Shown here: piece by piece, positions 18,306 to 27,219 of the stretch | How positions within the stretch are numbered: position 1 is the stretch's first letter | Layout of the letters: the number at the start of each line of letters is the position of its first letter | DNA from: Candidatus Hydrogenedentota bacterium | GTDB taxonomy: Bacteria > Hydrogenedentota > Hydrogenedentia > Hydrogenedentales > CAITNO01 | Length of the DNA: 31,132 bases | NCBI GenBank assembly: GCA_029554925.1 | Contig: JAKPUV010000206.1 | Coordinates: forward strand, 1-31,132 | Direction of reading: 5' to 3' | Translations under genes and position numbers: made by a program | The notes under the pieces: model-generated | The model's input: the letters and a program-made list of their open reading frames with translations, nothing else | Told to the model about the DNA's origin: nothing | Databases searched by the model: none

Positions 18306-20837
18306 ATGACCACAGACCGCATCAAGCCCATGCCCATCGAGCAGGAGCTGAAGACCTCGTTCCTGGACTACTCGATGAGCGTCATCGTGAGCCGCGCCCT
18401 CCCCGACGTCCGCGACGGCATGAAGCCGGTGCACCGGCGCATCCTCTTCGCCATGCACGAGCTGGGCCTCCACAAGAACCGGGCCTACCGCAAGTCCGCG
18501 GCCATCGTCGGCGAGACGATGGGTAAATACCATCCCCACGGCGACTCGGCCATCTACGACACCCTTGTGCGCATGGCCCAGCCGTGGAGCCTGCGCTACC
18601 CGCTGGTGGACGGCCAGGGCAACTTCGGCTCCATAGACGGGGACAGCGCCGCGGCCATGCGCTACACCGAGTCGCGCATGGAGTCCATCACGGCCCTCAT
18701 GATGGCCGACATCGAGAAGCAGACGGTGAACATGGCGGACAACTACGACGGCAGCCAGAAGGAGCCGACCGTCCTGCCTTCCGCCATCCCGAACCTGCTG
18801 GTGAACGGGTCCTACGGCATCGCCGTGGGCATGGCCACCAGCTGCCCGCCCCACAACCTCACCGAGGTGTGCGACGCCGTCATCCACTTCATCGACCACC
18901 CCGGCGCGACGCCGGGCGACCTGATGCGCTTTGTCAAGGGGCCCGACTTCCCCACCGGCGGCATCATCTGCGGCGCCGAGGGCATCCGCGAGGCCTACCT
19001 GACGGGCCGCGGCCGCCTCACCGTGCGCGCCAAGGTCGCCGTCGAGGCGAAAAAGGACTCCGGCAAGGAGCGCCTGATCATCCAGGAGATCCCCTACCAG
19101 GTCAACAAGTCCAAGCTGATCGAGGACATCGCCGAGCTGGTGAAGTCCAAGACCGTCGAGGGCATCACCGACCTGCGCGACGAGTCGGACAAGGACGGGA
19201 TGCGCGTGGTCATCGAGCTGCGCAAGGGCGAGGAGCCCGAGGTCATCCTGAACCAGCTCTACAAGCACACCCAGCTCCAGTCCACCGCCAGCGTGATCAT
19301 GCTGGCCCTGGTCAACAACACCCCGCGCGTGCTCAACCTGCGCGAGATGATCTACTACTACGTGCAGCACCGCGCCGAGATCATCGAGCGGCGCACGCGC
19401 TTCGACCTGAAACAGGCCGAGGACCGCGCCCACATCGTCGAGGGGCTGCTGCGCGCCATCGACCACATCGACGAGGTCATCGCCATCATCCGCGAAAGCC
19501 GCGACACCGACGACGCGCAGGCGCGGCTCATGGAGCGGTTCGGGTTCACGGTGGTCCAGGCCAACGCCATCCTCGCCATGCGGCTGCGCCGCCTGACGGG
19601 CCTCGAGCGCGAGGAGCTGGAGTCCGAATACCAGGCCCTTCAGAAGGAGATCGAGCGGCTGCGCCGCATCCTCTCCAGCGAGCAGACCATCCTGGCCGAG
19701 GTGCGCCGCGAGATGGTGGAGATCCGGGACAAGTTCGGCGACGCCCGCCGCACGGCGATCCTCGACGAGCTCGGCGAGTTCCGCGTCGAGGACCTCATCG
19801 CGGACGACGTGATGGTCGTCACCGTGTCCAACCAGGGCTACATCAAGAGCCTGCCCATCGACACCTACCGCAAGCAGCGGCGGGGCGGCAAGGGCGTGGC
19901 GGGCATGGAGACGAAGGAGGAGGACTTTGTCAAGGACCTCTTCATAGCCTCGGCCCACCAGTACATGCTCTTCTTCACGACGAAGGGGCGCCTGCACTGG
20001 CGCAAGGTGCACGAGCTGCCCCGGGGCGGGCGCACGGCCAAGGGCCGCGCCATCGTCAACCTCCTGAGCCTGGGCGAGGGCGAGCGCGTGACCGCCTGCC
20101 TGCCCGTGCGCGACCTCAACGAGGAGGGCCGCTTCGTCTTCATGGTCACCCGCAAGGGGACGGTGAAGAAGACCGCGCTGAAGGCGTTCAGCAACCCGCG
20201 CGCCACGGGCATCATCGCCCTCGACCTAGACAAGGACGACGAGCTGTGGGAGGCGCAGCTGACCTCCGGCCATGACAACATCCTCATCGCCACGCGCAAC
20301 GGCCTGGCGATCCGGTTCCCCGAGACCGACGTGCGGCCCATGGGCCGCAACGCCCGCGGCGTCATCGGCATTCGTCTCAAGCCCGGCGACTTCGTCGTGG
20401 GCGTCTCGCTGGCCGACGACGACAAGACGGTGCTTTCCGTGACGGAGAACGGCTTTGGAAAGCGCACCTGCGTCGGCGAGTACAGCACGCACCACCGGGG
20501 CGGCCAGGGCGTCATCAACATCAAGACCGGCGGGCGCAACGGGTACGTGGTGAGCGTGGACACGGTGGACGACGACGACGAGCTGGTCATCATCTCCACC
20601 ACGGGCGACGTGATCCGCACCTCCGTGAGGGACATCCGCACCGTCGGCCGCAACACCATGGGCGTCACCATCAAGAAGGTGGCCCCGGGCGAGAAGGTGG
20701 CCTCCGTGGCGCGCGCGCTGGCGGACACGAAGGAGGAGAAGGTCACGGAGTCGGCCCCGACCGAGGTGAACGTCGCCCCGGCGGACCGCCCGGTTTCGGA
20801 CGCGGCGGACTACACGGAGGAGGAGGAGGGGGAGTAG
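18306..20837 (+). CDS. gyrA: DNA gyrase subunit A
   Basis: An 843-residue breakage-reunion subunit. The catalytic tyrosine is Y120 in [10 protein letters not shown]. The quinolone-resistance region has [15 protein letters not shown], with S81 and D85 at the positions of E. coli Ser83 and Asp87, so no classical resistance substitution is present. The C-terminal beta-pinwheel carries a GyrA box QRRGGKG near residue 524, which marks true gyrase rather than topoisomerase IV. Further pinwheel blades follow, and the protein ends with an acidic EEEEGE tail. The ATG at 18306 has only AAGG at 11 nt as a ribosome site, so coupling to gyrB may help translation. The stop lies 10 bp from the stop of the convergent TolC-like gene, with no clear terminator between. 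Confidence 0.97.
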   Translation: MTTDRIKPMPIEQELKTSFLDYSMSVIVSRALPDVRDGMKPVHRRILFAMHELGLHKNRAYRKSAAIVGETMGKYHPHGDSAIYDTLVRMAQPWSLRYPLVDGQGNFGSIDGDSAAAMRYTESRMESITALMMADIEKQTVNMADNYDGSQKEPTVLPSAIPNLLVNGSYGIAVGMATSCPPHNLTEVCDAVIHFIDHPGATPGDLMRFVKGPDFPTGGIICGAEGIREAYLTGRGRLTVRAKVAVEAKKDSGKERLIIQEIPYQVNKSKLIEDIAELVKSKTVEGITDLRDESDKDGMRVVIELRKGEEPEVILNQLYKHTQLQSTASVIMLALVNNTPRVLNLREMIYYYVQHRAEIIERRTRFDLKQAEDRAHIVEGLLRAIDHIDEVIAIIRESRDTDDAQARLMERFGFTVVQANAILAMRLRRLTGLEREELESEYQALQKEIERLRRILSSEQTILAEVRREMVEIRDKFGDARRTAILDELGEFRVEDLIADDVMVVTVSNQGYIKSLPIDTYRKQRRGGKGVAGMETKEEDFVKDLFIASAHQYMLFFTTKGRLHWRKVHELPRGGRTAKGRAIVNLLSLGEGERVTACLPVRDLNEEGRFVFMVTRKGTVKKTALKAFSNPRATGIIALDLDKDDELWEAQLTSGHDNILIATRNGLAIRFPETDVRPMGRNARGVIGIRLKPGDFVVGVSLADDDKTVLSVTENGFGKRTCVGEYSTHHRGGQGVINIKTGGRNGYVVSVDTVDDDDELVIISTTGDVIRTSVRDIRTVGRNTMGVTIKKVAPGEKVASVARALADTKEEKVTESAPTEVNVAPADRPVSDAADYTEEEEGE

Positions 20838-20847
20838 GCCCCCGGGC

Positions 20848-22710
20848 TCAGTCCTCGAAGTTGCTGAAGACCGCCTCGGACCAGGCCACGGGCTTCTGCG
20901 GCGCGGGCGGGGTCACCTCCACGCCGTAGTGCTCCAGCAGGGTGCCCTCGGCCGTCTGAAGGTCCACCAGCGCCCGCTCGTACATGATGCGCGCCTGCAG
21001 CTCCTGGGTGCGGGCCGCCGTCAGGTCCTCCTGCACCCGGAGCACCTGGAAGCTGGTCGTCACGCCCAGCCGCAGCCGCTTCTCCTCGGCGATCACGTTG
21101 GCCTCCTGAAGGCGCACGGCCTGCTTCGTGCTCTCGATGAGGATCTTGTTCGTCATCACGTTGCGCGCCGCGATGTGCACCGCCGCCATGAGGGCCAGCT
21201 CGGTCTGCCGCCGCCGGTCCTCCGCCTGCCGCTTCGAGATGCGCGCCTTCAGGTGCTGGCCCCTGGCCGCGCGGTTGCCGATCGCGACCGCCCCCTCCAC
21301 CCCGATGCTGTAGACATCCTCCTGCTTCTCGAAGATGCCGGACACGGACTCGCCGAGGAACCGGTTGCGGCCCCCCTGGCCGTAGGTGGCCTTGAGGTCG
21401 AACTGGGGGAGCATGTCCTTGCGCGCGCGGAAAAGCTCCAGATCCGCGTTCTCCAGCTCCAGGTCGCTCATGCGCAGTTCGGGCCGCTTCTCCATGGCCA
21501 GCTTCACGCTGCGGTCCACGCCCTCCTCGAAGGCGCTGAAGTCAAAGCCCTGCCCGTCTTCCGGGTTCGGCCGGTCCGTCGGAATGATCATCACCTTCGA
21601 GAAATAGTCCCCGTCCCGCATCCCCAGCGCCTGCTTGAGGACGTCCGCCGCGTCGCTGGCGCGCGACGAGGCCGACACCAGGTCGGACTGGCGGGCGGCC
21701 ACCCCGGCCTTCGCCTGGAGCACCTCGATGTCCGCCGCCGTGCCGATCTCCCGCCGCGTCTCGTTGATCTTCAGCAGGCGCTCGGCGTTGCGCAGGGACT
21801 CCTCGCGCACGCTGACGGCGTCCAGCGCGCCCGTCAGGTCCCAGTAGGCCTTGATGACCTCGCTGACCGCCTGCAGGACCGACAGGCTCAGCTGCGCCTC
21901 CGTGATCGCGCGCACATTTTTCGCCGCCTCGATGCGGACGGTGTTGAACTTGACGCCGAAGCCGCGCAGCAGCGGCTGCGTGAGCGTGATGGCGACCTGC
22001 GTGTTGTACTCGTTGGTCAGTCCGCCGAAGGTCGTCGCCTGGCGGTCCATGGTGGCCGTCACCCCGTACTGCGTGCCGTACCGCAGTTTGCCCCCGACGC
22101 CGCCGGTGATGTTGAGCCCCTTGGTCTCCAGGCTGCTGACGCCGCCCACGAAGGCCCGGATCTCCTGGCTGGCCAGGGCCGAGCTCTCGGTGTAGTTGAT
22201 GGAGCTCTGCAGCATGGGGTCGAACTCGCCGGACGCGCTGTACGCGTCGGCGTCGGCCTTCAGGGGCTCGGAGGATGTCACGATGATGTCGGGGTTGTGG
22301 GCCAGCGCCGTCTGCACCGCCTCGGCGAGGCTCATCTTGACGACTTCCCGGCCCGGCTGGGCCTCTGCGGCCCGGCGCAGCGCGGACAGGTCAATCAGAT
22401 TGACGGAGATCTCCTCCTGAAGGGTTCTTCCGGACCCAAGACTGTCCTCCGCCTTGGGCAGTCCCTCCATGACCCGGGCGCGCTCCGCCTCGCGGGCGGC
22501 CTCCTCGGCCGCGGCGGCCTCAGCCGCCTGCTGCGCCGCGAGAAGTGCGGCGGCCTGCTCCGCCTCGGCCGCGGCGACGGCGGCGGCGACGTCGGCGGCC
22601 TCCACCTCCGCCACGGGCTCCGCCGTGTCCTGCGGCAGGGCGGCGGGCGGGAGGGCCAGGGCCATCAGGGCCAGGGCGGCCAGGAAGGGGAGGGGATTTT
22701 TCGCGCGCAT
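20848..22710 (-). CDS. TolC-family outer membrane efflux protein
   Basis: 620 residues from the ATG at 22710 (AGGAGA 8 nt upstream), longer than usual TolC proteins (about 450-500). Residues 1-27 form a signal peptide (FLAALALMALALPPAALPQ). Residues 28-80 are an Ala/Glu-rich segment likely to form a coiled coil or periplasmic linker, which accounts for the extra length. The two OEP repeats follow. MSLAEAVQTALAHNPDI near 142 is the standard start of the first. Long amphipathic helices with VLQAKAGVAARQSDLV-type sequence and a final FQVLRVQEDLTAARTQE are typical of the trimeric channel helices. It acts with inner-membrane pump and adaptor proteins in efflux or type I export; no such partners are in the window. 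Its own promoter is at 22818-22846. Confidence 0.88.
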   Translation of the reverse strand: MRAKNPLPFLAALALMALALPPAALPQDTAEPVAEVEAADVAAAVAAAEAEQAAALLAAQQAAEAAAAEEAAREAERARVMEGLPKAEDSLGSGRTLQEEISVNLIDLSALRRAAEAQPGREVVKMSLAEAVQTALAHNPDIIVTSSEPLKADADAYSASGEFDPMLQSSINYTESSALASQEIRAFVGGVSSLETKGLNITGGVGGKLRYGTQYGVTATMDRQATTFGGLTNEYNTQVAITLTQPLLRGFGVKFNTVRIEAAKNVRAITEAQLSLSVLQAVSEVIKAYWDLTGALDAVSVREESLRNAERLLKINETRREIGTAADIEVLQAKAGVAARQSDLVSASSRASDAADVLKQALGMRDGDYFSKVMIIPTDRPNPEDGQGFDFSAFEEGVDRSVKLAMEKRPELRMSDLELENADLELFRARKDMLPQFDLKATYGQGGRNRFLGESVSGIFEKQEDVYSIGVEGAVAIGNRAARGQHLKARISKRQAEDRRRQTELALMAAVHIAARNVMTNKILIESTKQAVRLQEANVIAEEKRLRLGVTTSFQVLRVQEDLTAARTQELQARIMYERALVDLQTAEGTLLEHYGVEVTPPAPQKPVAWSEAVFSNFED

Positions 22711-22750
22711 GGAAACCGTCTCCTGGAGTGTGGCGGTGTCTCGGTCCCCC

Positions 22751-22782
22751 GCGGCACCGCCCGCCAGCCTGCGGGGTGCCGC
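22751..22782 (-). promoter_or_regulatory. Hairpin in the leader of the TolC-like gene
   Basis: GCGGCACC (22751-22758) pairs with GGTGCCGC (22775-22782) around a GC-rich loop. It lies between the predicted transcription start (about 22811) and the ATG. It has no T-tract, so a role in mRNA stability or translation is more likely than termination. Confidence 0.3.
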
Positions 22783-22817
22783 ACCGTCAACGCCCGGGGC
22801 GCCGGACACACGGCGCA

Positions 22818-22846
22818 AGTGTATCGCTTCTTTTCGGGCCAGTCAA
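22818..22846 (-). promoter_or_regulatory. Promoter of the TolC-like gene
   Basis: On the minus strand TTGACT (22846-22841), 17 bp, TACACT (22823-22818). It lies in the gap just after the DUF1844 gene, so the outer membrane protein can be transcribed independently. Confidence 0.6.
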
Positions 22847-22861
22847 GCGCGGGGAGGGGGG

Positions 22862-23377
22862 TTACATGTCTTCGCGGGGGCGGAGGGTGGCGGGGTCGAT
22901 GCCCGCCTGCTGCATGGCCTGCATCTCAAACTGGCGGACACGGCCCACGAAGAGGCGGTGCAGCTCGGCGAGGGCCTCGTTCAGTCCGGCGTCCTCGTCG
23001 GGCGTGAGGTTCCCCTTCGTTTTCTCGCGCAGCATGGCCAGGAGCTCGATGGAGAAGCGCGCCTGGTCCAGGTTGACCATCACCTGCTCGCTCTGCTGGC
23101 CCACGAAGCCCAGGGCGTACATGGCCTGCGTGGCGAGCATGGTGATCAGGGCGTCAAAATCGGCCTGGTAGGATTCCTCCTCCCCCGGCTCCCCCTGCGG
23201 GGCCTCCGGCGGGGCGGGAACCTCCCCCTCGGCCTCCGGCGTGGCGTCCGCGGGAACCGCCGCCGCGGCCTTTGCCTGCGCCTCGGCCTCCAGCCGCTTC
23301 CGGGCCTCCTCCTTCTCCCGCTGGACGCGGGCCTTCCAATCTTCGTCAATAAAGATTTTCTGGTCGTCGTCGGACAT
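22862..23377 (-). CDS. DUF1844 domain protein
   Basis: 171 residues from the ATG at 23377, which has GGAGG 4 nt upstream; an open frame continues upstream through the hairpin and is rejected. The N-terminal half is charged and low-complexity (KARVQREKEEARKRLEAE, then a Pro/Glu-rich stretch). Residues 80-150 match the DUF1844 family: FDALITMLATQAMYALG, a VNLDQARFSIELLAML helix, and KTKGNLTPDED. The C-terminus is rich in Met and Gln. The family's function is unknown. It is widespread in Planctomycetes, Acidobacteria and related phyla as a small soluble protein, often near housekeeping genes, as here beside ndk and a ribosomal-type peptide. It is separated from the upstream 29-residue gene by a strong hairpin, so expression may be partly independent. 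Confidence 0.85.
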   Translation of the reverse strand: MSDDDQKIFIDEDWKARVQREKEEARKRLEAEAQAKAAAAVPADATPEAEGEVPAPPEAPQGEPGEEESYQADFDALITMLATQAMYALGFVGQQSEQVMVNLDQARFSIELLAMLREKTKGNLTPDEDAGLNEALAELHRLFVGRVRQFEMQAMQQAGIDPATLRPREDM

Positions 23378-23401
23378 GGGGCCTCCGGTTGCGAGACAAA
23401 C

Positions 23402-23444
23402 CCCGGCCCCGCCGCACCCGGGAAAGGGGCGCGGCGGGACCGGG
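23402..23444 (-). terminator. Hairpin between the small basic protein gene and the DUF1844 gene
   Basis: A 14-bp stem with one G-T pair (23402-23415 against 23431-23444). On the minus strand it is followed by GTTTGTCTC. It probably attenuates or ends the ndk transcript before the DUF1844 gene. A smaller CGGCG/CGCCG hairpin (about 23460-23475) sits just after the stop of the 29-residue gene. Confidence 0.55.
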
Positions 23445-23478
23445 AAAATCATCGCACTACGGCGTTTTCACGCCGGTC

Positions 23479-23568
23479 TTACTTGTTCTTGTGACGGTTC
23501 GCCCGCGCGCGTTTTTTCCGTTTGTGCTTGTTGATCTTGCGCTTGCGAACTTTTCTTCCACCAGCCAC
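23479..23568 (-). CDS. 29-residue basic protein, bS22/mS38 (AURKAIP1/COX24)-like
   Basis: A short gene starting with GTG at 23568, with GGAGG 8 nt upstream, and ending TAA at 23479. The 29 residues are MAGGRKVRKRKINKHKRK followed by KRARANRHKNK; 16 of 29 are Lys or Arg and there are no acidic residues. The composition and the KVRKRKxxKHKxKKRxR pattern match the AURKAIP1/COX24 domain family. That family includes mitochondrial small-subunit protein mS38 and the tiny mycobacterial ribosomal protein bS22. By analogy it would bind 16S rRNA in the small subunit; this is inference from similarity in pattern. It lies 43 bp after ndk in the same orientation and is probably co-transcribed with it. Confidence 0.75.
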   Translation of the reverse strand: MAGGRKVRKRKINKHKRKKRARANRHKNK

Positions 23569-23611
23569 GTCGTCTACCTCCAGCAGTTGATGCGGGCCGC
23601 GCCTGCGCGCG

Positions 23612-24058
23612 TCACCGCCGCCACTCTTCTCCCGGCACCGCGTAGGAAACCAGCTCGGAGGGCGCGAAATACAGCCCTATCTCGCGCGCCGCCGTCTCCA
23701 CCGCGTCCGATGCGTGCACAATGTTCTTCTGGTTGCTCAGGCCGAAATCCCCGCGTATCGTGCCGGGGTCCGCGGCCAGGCAGTTGGTCGCGCCGTTCAT
23801 CCGGCGCACCTGCGCCACCGCGTCGCGGCCCTCCCACACCATCTGGACGGTGGGGCCGGACGTGATGAACGCGATCAGCTCCTCGTAAAACGGCTTGCCC
23901 AGGTGCTCCGCGTAGTGCTTCCCCGCCAGCTCCCGCGTCAGAATCTGCATCTTGAGGCCGACCAGTTTCAGGCCCTTCGCCTCATACCGCCGGATGCACT
24001 CCCCCACCAGGCCGCGTCCGACACCGTCGGGCTTGACCATGACGAAGGTGCGTTCCAT
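23612..24058 (-). CDS. ndk: Nucleoside diphosphate kinase
   Basis: 148 residues from the ATG at 24058, close to the family norm (about 140-150). A GGAG stands 10 nt upstream; an in-frame extension to 24148 passes through the promoter and is rejected. The enzyme transfers the gamma phosphate between NTPs and NDPs through a phosphohistidine. The catalytic histidine is H115 in NIVHASD. Other family landmarks are ERTFVMVKPDGVGRGL at the N-terminus, GPTVQMVWEG near 68, and GTIRGDFGLS near 99. The C-terminus (ELVSYAVPGEEWRR) is normal. It appears to be the first gene of a minus-strand unit with the 29-residue ribosomal-type protein. A promoter candidate is at 24144-24173. Confidence 0.96.
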   Translation of the reverse strand: MERTFVMVKPDGVGRGLVGECIRRYEAKGLKLVGLKMQILTRELAGKHYAEHLGKPFYEELIAFITSGPTVQMVWEGRDAVAQVRRMNGATNCLAADPGTIRGDFGLSNQKNIVHASDAVETAAREIGLYFAPSELVSYAVPGEEWRR

Positions 24059-24143
24059 GCCGATACTTCTCCTGCGGGGTGTTTCGGGAATACACGGGCC
24101 CGGTGCCCGGAAAAACCGGCCGCCGCACCCGCAAGCGTCCGGT

Positions 24144-24173
24144 ATCATAGCAAACGCGCGCCGCGGCGCGCAA
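24144..24173 (-). promoter_or_regulatory. Candidate promoter of ndk
   Basis: On the minus strand TTGCGC (24173-24168), 18 bp, TATGAT (24149-24144). The spacer and part of the -35 contain a perfect 16-bp palindrome GCGCGCCGCGGCGCGC (24155-24170), a possible regulator site or simply GC-rich symmetry. Confidence 0.5.
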
Positions 24174-24298
24174 GACCGGCTCCGCGCGGGGGCGGTCCCG
24201 GGCCGGGGCGGCCGGGCGGTGCGGCGGTTTTCTGCATTCCCCCCGCGCTCTTTGCCATAATAGGGCGGTGTCCCAACGCCCGCAGGATACTGTACCGC

Positions 24299-26590
24299 AT
24301 GCGCGACAAGCCCGCACCCGCCGACACGCCGCCGTTTCTCGCCTTGGGAGGCGTCGGGGCGGGCTATGTCCGGGTCAGTCCGGACGGCTCCTGGTCACCC
24401 GTGGCGCCGCCCGGGATGACGGAGGGCGCCGACCCCGGGGAGATGCGGCACGGGTTTCTCGCCCTGTCCGTCCGGGGCAAGTCCGGCCGCTATCTCCGCA
24501 GGCTGCGCGCCGACGACGCGCCGTCCGGGGGGCTTCCCCCCGCGCTCGCGCGGAACTGTTTCTCCTTCCGGAGCCTGTTTCCTCGCGGCGAGTTCCGTCT
24601 GAACGACCCCGTGTCCCCCGTGGAACTGCGCTGGACCTGGTTCAGCCCGCTCGTTCCCTTCGACCACGACGCCTCGTGCATGCCCGCGGTTCTGCTGCGC
24701 CTGCACATCGGCAACGTCACGCGGGAAAAACTGGAGTGCGCCCTGGCCCTGAACCTGGAGACCCCGGCCCCCGACCCGGAACGCGCCCTCGCGGGCATCC
24801 AGCCGGTGACGGCGGACTACACCGACGGCCTGCTCCAGACCGGCGAGAGTTTCCGCGAGGCCGGCGACGCCGGCGCGGGCGCGCCGCCGAGAAACGCGCT
24901 CCTGTTCACCCCCGACGCCGACCCCGCCCGCGCGGCGGGCGGTCTGCACACGTGCCTGGCGGCCCGCGCGCGGAAGGCCACGGTCAGCACCGCCGTCTGG
25001 GATCCCGCCGTGGAGGGCGCCCCGGAAAAGGTCTGGGGCGCCTTCGCGGACGACGGGGTCTTTCCCCCGGGCATGCGCGGCGGCGAGGGGCGCTGCGGCG
25101 CCCTGTCCTGCCGTCTCGACCTGAAGCCCGGGGAGGAGGCGGTGGTCTGGTTTGTCCACACCTGGCACGCCAACACGGCGGGGCCCGGCGGCGGCGCCCC
25201 GTGCTACGCGCGCCTCTGGCGCAACGCCCTGGAGACGGCCCGCCACGCCCTGCGCCACGCCGACTACTTTCACAAGGCGGTGACCGACTGGCATCTCCGC
25301 TTCTTCGAGGGGGCCCCGTCGCCCTGGCTCGCCAAGGCCCTCGCGGACAGCGTCCGCTGGTTCGTCGTGCGCGGCGGGCTCTCGGCGGCGGAGGTCTTTT
25401 CCTGGTCCGACGACCAGCGGCCCGAGGCCGAGCCGGGTCCGGAGACGGCCTTTCTGCGCTCGTACCCCCTGGCCCTGTTCCTGCCGCGTTTTGAGGCCGC
25501 CACGCTGGCGCGGCGCCTCCGCGGCTTCGCCTCCGAGCGGCAGGTGGACGTCCGCACGGCGTCGTCCCCGCTCCTTTCCGCCTGGCGCGACTACCTGCTC
25601 ACGGGCAACCTGGCCCACCTTCAGGAGCTCTGGCCGTCACTGTCCGCGCTGCTCGACGGGGCGCTTGCGCGCGCGGAGTCGCGGTGCGCGGGCCTCGGCG
25701 GCAAGGAGTGCGGCGTGTGGATGGCCGCCCTGCGCGCGGGCGCCCACATCGCCGAGGCCCTGCGCGACGCCGCGCGCCTGCGCGCCCTGCTGGACGCGTG
25801 CACCCGCGTCCGCACGCATTTCGAGACCGCCTACTGGGACGAGGCGCAGGGGACCTACCGCGAGGAGGGAGCGGAGCAGCGCAATGCCGCGGACGTGCTC
25901 CGCGGCCCCTGGACCGCCATGATCCTGCGCATGGACGACATTGTGCAGCCCGAGCGGGTCGCCCGGACCGTCGCCTCCCTGCGTGCCCTGCCTGCGGGGG
26001 TGCGCCTGAGCCAGCGCGCCCTCGTCAGCCTCGCCTGCATGGAGCGCCTCTGCGGCGACGAGGGCCCCAAGAAGGGGTACTGGGTGCGGCGGCTTATGGA
26101 GTCGGTGCAGCTCGCCGCCGTGCAGGATCCCCGCCTCTTCTGGCCCTTTTTTCTCGTGGACGGCGGCCTGCTCTATGCCGCGCCGTTCCAGCGCCTCTAT
26201 CTGTTCCCCCAGGCCGCGGAGACGCCGGGCGCGGAGGTGACCGATGAGATCATGACCCCCCTCTGCTTTGGCCGTCTGTCCTTTTCCGAGATTGGCGCGG
26301 GGAGGAAATACGCCGCCACGCTGAAAGTCGCCCTCGACAGCCCCCAGATGGTCCGCGAGATCGTCGCGCGCGTCCCCGCCGGGGTGCCCGCCGTCACCGC
26401 GGAGTGCCTCCTCTACGGTGACTCGCTGGCGTGCGCCGCCGCCGTGCGCGGCGAGGAGGCCCGCCGCGAGGCGGTGATCACCCTGCGCCACCCCCTGCAG
26501 CTCGCGGGCGAGCTGTGCGTGCGCCTGCGCGGCGCCGAGCCGCCGGAGGCCCCGGAGGCCCCCGCCCGTCTCTGGCGGCGGCGGACATGA
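24299..26590 (+). CDS. GH116 (bile-acid glucosylceramidase)-like protein, catalytic motifs apparently missing
   Basis: 763 residues from ATG 24299 (MRDKPAPADTPP); the open frame upstream is antisense to ndk and rejected. A weak CATAAT stands about 40 nt upstream. No signal peptide is visible, so it is probably cytosolic. The N-terminal beta domain matches GH116N: GGVGAGYVRVSPDGSW at about 17-32, and WFSPLVPFDHDASCMPAV near 118. The C-terminal half fits the DUF608-type (alpha/alpha)6 barrel: LAHLQELWPSLSALLDG near 438-454, CGVWMAALRAGAHIAEAL near 468, NAADVLRGPWTAMIL near 528. In active relatives a FNELYF-type nucleophile segment and a DGLIE...DQTYDGW segment are expected. Here the first reads DSVRWFV (350-356), and the second is absent between residues 454 and 468. 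It may be a pseudoenzyme. The stop overlaps the coaE start by ATGA. Confidence 0.75.
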   Translation: MRDKPAPADTPPFLALGGVGAGYVRVSPDGSWSPVAPPGMTEGADPGEMRHGFLALSVRGKSGRYLRRLRADDAPSGGLPPALARNCFSFRSLFPRGEFRLNDPVSPVELRWTWFSPLVPFDHDASCMPAVLLRLHIGNVTREKLECALALNLETPAPDPERALAGIQPVTADYTDGLLQTGESFREAGDAGAGAPPRNALLFTPDADPARAAGGLHTCLAARARKATVSTAVWDPAVEGAPEKVWGAFADDGVFPPGMRGGEGRCGALSCRLDLKPGEEAVVWFVHTWHANTAGPGGGAPCYARLWRNALETARHALRHADYFHKAVTDWHLRFFEGAPSPWLAKALADSVRWFVVRGGLSAAEVFSWSDDQRPEAEPGPETAFLRSYPLALFLPRFEAATLARRLRGFASERQVDVRTASSPLLSAWRDYLLTGNLAHLQELWPSLSALLDGALARAESRCAGLGGKECGVWMAALRAGAHIAEALRDAARLRALLDACTRVRTHFETAYWDEAQGTYREEGAEQRNAADVLRGPWTAMILRMDDIVQPERVARTVASLRALPAGVRLSQRALVSLACMERLCGDEGPKKGYWVRRLMESVQLAAVQDPRLFWPFFLVDGGLLYAAPFQRLYLFPQAAETPGAEVTDEIMTPLCFGRLSFSEIGAGRKYAATLKVALDSPQMVREIVARVPAGVPAVTAECLLYGDSLACAAAVRGEEARREAVITLRHPLQLAGELCVRLRGAEPPEAPEAPARLWRRRT

Positions 26591-27192
26591 GGCTCTACGG
26601 GCTCACCGGCGGCATCGGCGCCGGCAAGTCGGAGGCCGCCCGCCTGCTGGCGGCGCGCGGCGTGCCCGTGCTCGACGCCGACCGCATCGGCCACGAGGTG
26701 CTCCTGCCCGGCGGCCCCGCTTTTGCCCCCGTGGCGGCGGCCTTCGGCCCCGGCATCCTCGGACCCGACGGTGCCGTGGACCGCGACCGGCTCGCCCGCG
26801 TGGTCTTCGCCAACCCCGACGCCCTGCGGCGGCTCAATGAGATCACCCACCCGGAGATTTTCCGGGAGATCGCCCGGCGCGCCGCGGACTTCGCGGCCGA
26901 CGGCGCGGAGGTCTGCGTGGTCGAGGCCGCCCTCCTCGGCGAGGACGGCCGCATGCCGCCCATGCTCTCCGGGCTGATCCTGGTCTCCGCGCCGGTGGCG
27001 CTGCGCGTGCGGCGCCTCGCGGCGGCGCGCGGCATGGCGGAGGACGAGGCCCGCCGCCGGATCGCCGCCCAGTCCGACCCCGAAACCAAACGGGCCTTCG
27101 CGGTCCTTGTGCTCGACAACAGCGGCGACCTGGAGCATCTCCAACGCCAGACGGACCGTCTCGCGGAGGAACTGCTCGCCGGGCCGCTCTAA
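26587..27192 (+). CDS. coaE: Dephospho-CoA kinase
   Basis: A 201-residue P-loop kinase for the last step of coenzyme A synthesis, phosphorylating the 3'-hydroxyl of the ribose of dephospho-CoA. The Walker A is GGIGAGKS at residues 8-15. LDADRIGHEVL near 29 carries the conserved Asp. NEITHPEIF near 85 and a VVEAALLGEDG stretch near 115 follow the family pattern. RRLAARGM...RRRIAAQ near 143-160 is the lid. LDNSGDLEHL at 177 is the usual C-terminal block. The ATG overlaps the TGA of the GH116-like gene (ATGA), so the two are translationally coupled. The next gene starts 27 bp downstream. Finding this housekeeping enzyme between two polysaccharide-type genes suggests operon rearrangement rather than shared function. 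Confidence 0.95.
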   Translation: MRLYGLTGGIGAGKSEAARLLAARGVPVLDADRIGHEVLLPGGPAFAPVAAAFGPGILGPDGAVDRDRLARVVFANPDALRRLNEITHPEIFREIARRAADFAADGAEVCVVEAALLGEDGRMPPMLSGLILVSAPVALRVRRLAAARGMAEDEARRRIAAQSDPETKRAFAVLVLDNSGDLEHLQRQTDRLAEELLAGPL

Positions 27193-27219
27193 CCGCGACC
27201 GCTTCCGGGGAGACGAAGG

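Noticed and set aside
18306..20837. Topoisomerase IV subunit (parC) instead of gyrA
   Set aside because: The intact GyrA box QRRGGKG and full C-terminal pinwheel identify gyrase.
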